64,000 nt of DNA. Origin: Bacteroidaceae bacterium. Lineage in GTDB: Bacteria; Bacteroidota; Bacteroidia; Bacteroidales; Bacteroidaceae. Positions within the stretch are counted from its first letter, which is position 1, and each line of letters begins with the position of its first letter. Shown here one piece after another: positions 63,799 to 64,000 of this stretch. The position numbers and the translations under genes were made by a program. The stretch is from contig JAFWAX010000077.1 of the NCBI GenBank assembly GCA_017507385.1, forward strand, positions 1-64,000, read 5' to 3'. The notes below the pieces were generated by a model. It was not told the origin of the DNA. It was given only the letters and a program-made list of their open reading frames with translations, and did no database searches.

Positions 63799-64000
63799 TT
63801 AGTATGTTCTGTAAAGAAGCCATGCGTCAGGATAAGTACCGCGGAGTTGGTCACGTGAGCTGACAGCTGATGCACGGTCGTCGAATGAAGATGCGATTAC
63901 TCGATACATTCCTGTCTCAGGGTTCTGTGCAACCTGTGCAGTATATCCTTTTGAAACAAGTGTATTGCGGAGATTGTTTGCGTTTTCAACATTGCTGAAT
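63799..64000 (-). CDS. SPOR-domain protein, C-terminal part only
   Basis: The stop codon is at 63799-63801 and the frame stays open to the window edge, so the N-terminus is outside. The visible 66 residues form a peptidoglycan-binding SPOR domain: FSNVENANNLRNTLVSKGY, then NPETGMYRVIASSFDDRASA and RGTYPDAWLLYRTY. The protein probably binds the wall at the division site; size and other domains are unknown. Confidence 0.82.
   Translation of the reverse strand, partial: FSNVENANNLRNTLVSKGYTAQVAQNPETGMYRVIASSFDDRASAVSSRDQLRGTYPDAWLLYRTY

Overview
The window comes from a chromosome of a Bacteroidales bacterium, most likely Prevotellaceae. The evidence is the promoter grammar (TTTG, 19-20 bases, TAnnTTTG, seen at nine places), the general lack of Shine-Dalgarno sequences, a complete moxR-DUF58-Bat operon, the tmRNA tag GEKSYALAA, Bacteroidetes-only families (DUF4831, DUF4250, DUF4295), and secreted GH2, GH43, GH97 and esterase enzymes. 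No integrase, transposase, phage gene, CRISPR array or rRNA operon was seen.

Layout. 1-500: four tRNA genes (Leu, Asn, Lys, Ser). 700-7,820: minus-strand genes for a GH2 glycosidase, an aminopeptidase P and two exported esterases, for processing plant or host polymers and peptides. 7,930-20,900: housekeeping and small-metabolism genes, including a DUF4250 protein, a thioesterase, a new 55-residue ORF, HAD, the hpt-adk-obg-pgeF operon, nnr, aquaporin, an MFS transporter, rubrerythrin, acyl-ACP thioesterase and an SGNH esterase. 21,200-29,220: a type I restriction-modification locus (hsdM, hsdS, hsdR) with two Fic-fold genes placed between its subunits. 29,450-34,400: two secreted glycosidases, a tandem GH43-CBM6 protein and a GH97 protein. 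34,650-43,380: HAD, MscS, lysS, gpsA, pgi, a flavodiiron protein, a lipoprotein carbonic anhydrase and a YdeI-like protein.

43,540-48,680: tRNA-Arg, rpmB-rpmG-DUF4295, ftsY, rimO, an HU gene, and a second HU-like gene whose product has a membrane span and a LysM domain, so it could link DNA to the cell wall. 49,080-58,160: moxR, DUF58, a DUF4381-like gene, batA-E and a PAP2 phosphatase, tightly packed and probably one operon. 58,130-64,000: tilS, tRNA-Cys, tmRNA (minus strand), a CPA2 antiporter, an AGCS amino-acid symporter and the end of a SPOR-domain gene.

Three kinds of repeat lie between genes. One is a ~74 bp palindromic element that carries a complete promoter at its edge (two tandem copies before pepP, one before the SGNH gene). 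The second is a REP-like three-arm palindrome with core GTGGGGCAC (three loci). The third is a similar element with core GAGGGG (one locus). The observations most worth following are the HU-TM-LysM protein, the Fic-bearing restriction locus and the promoter-carrying repeats.
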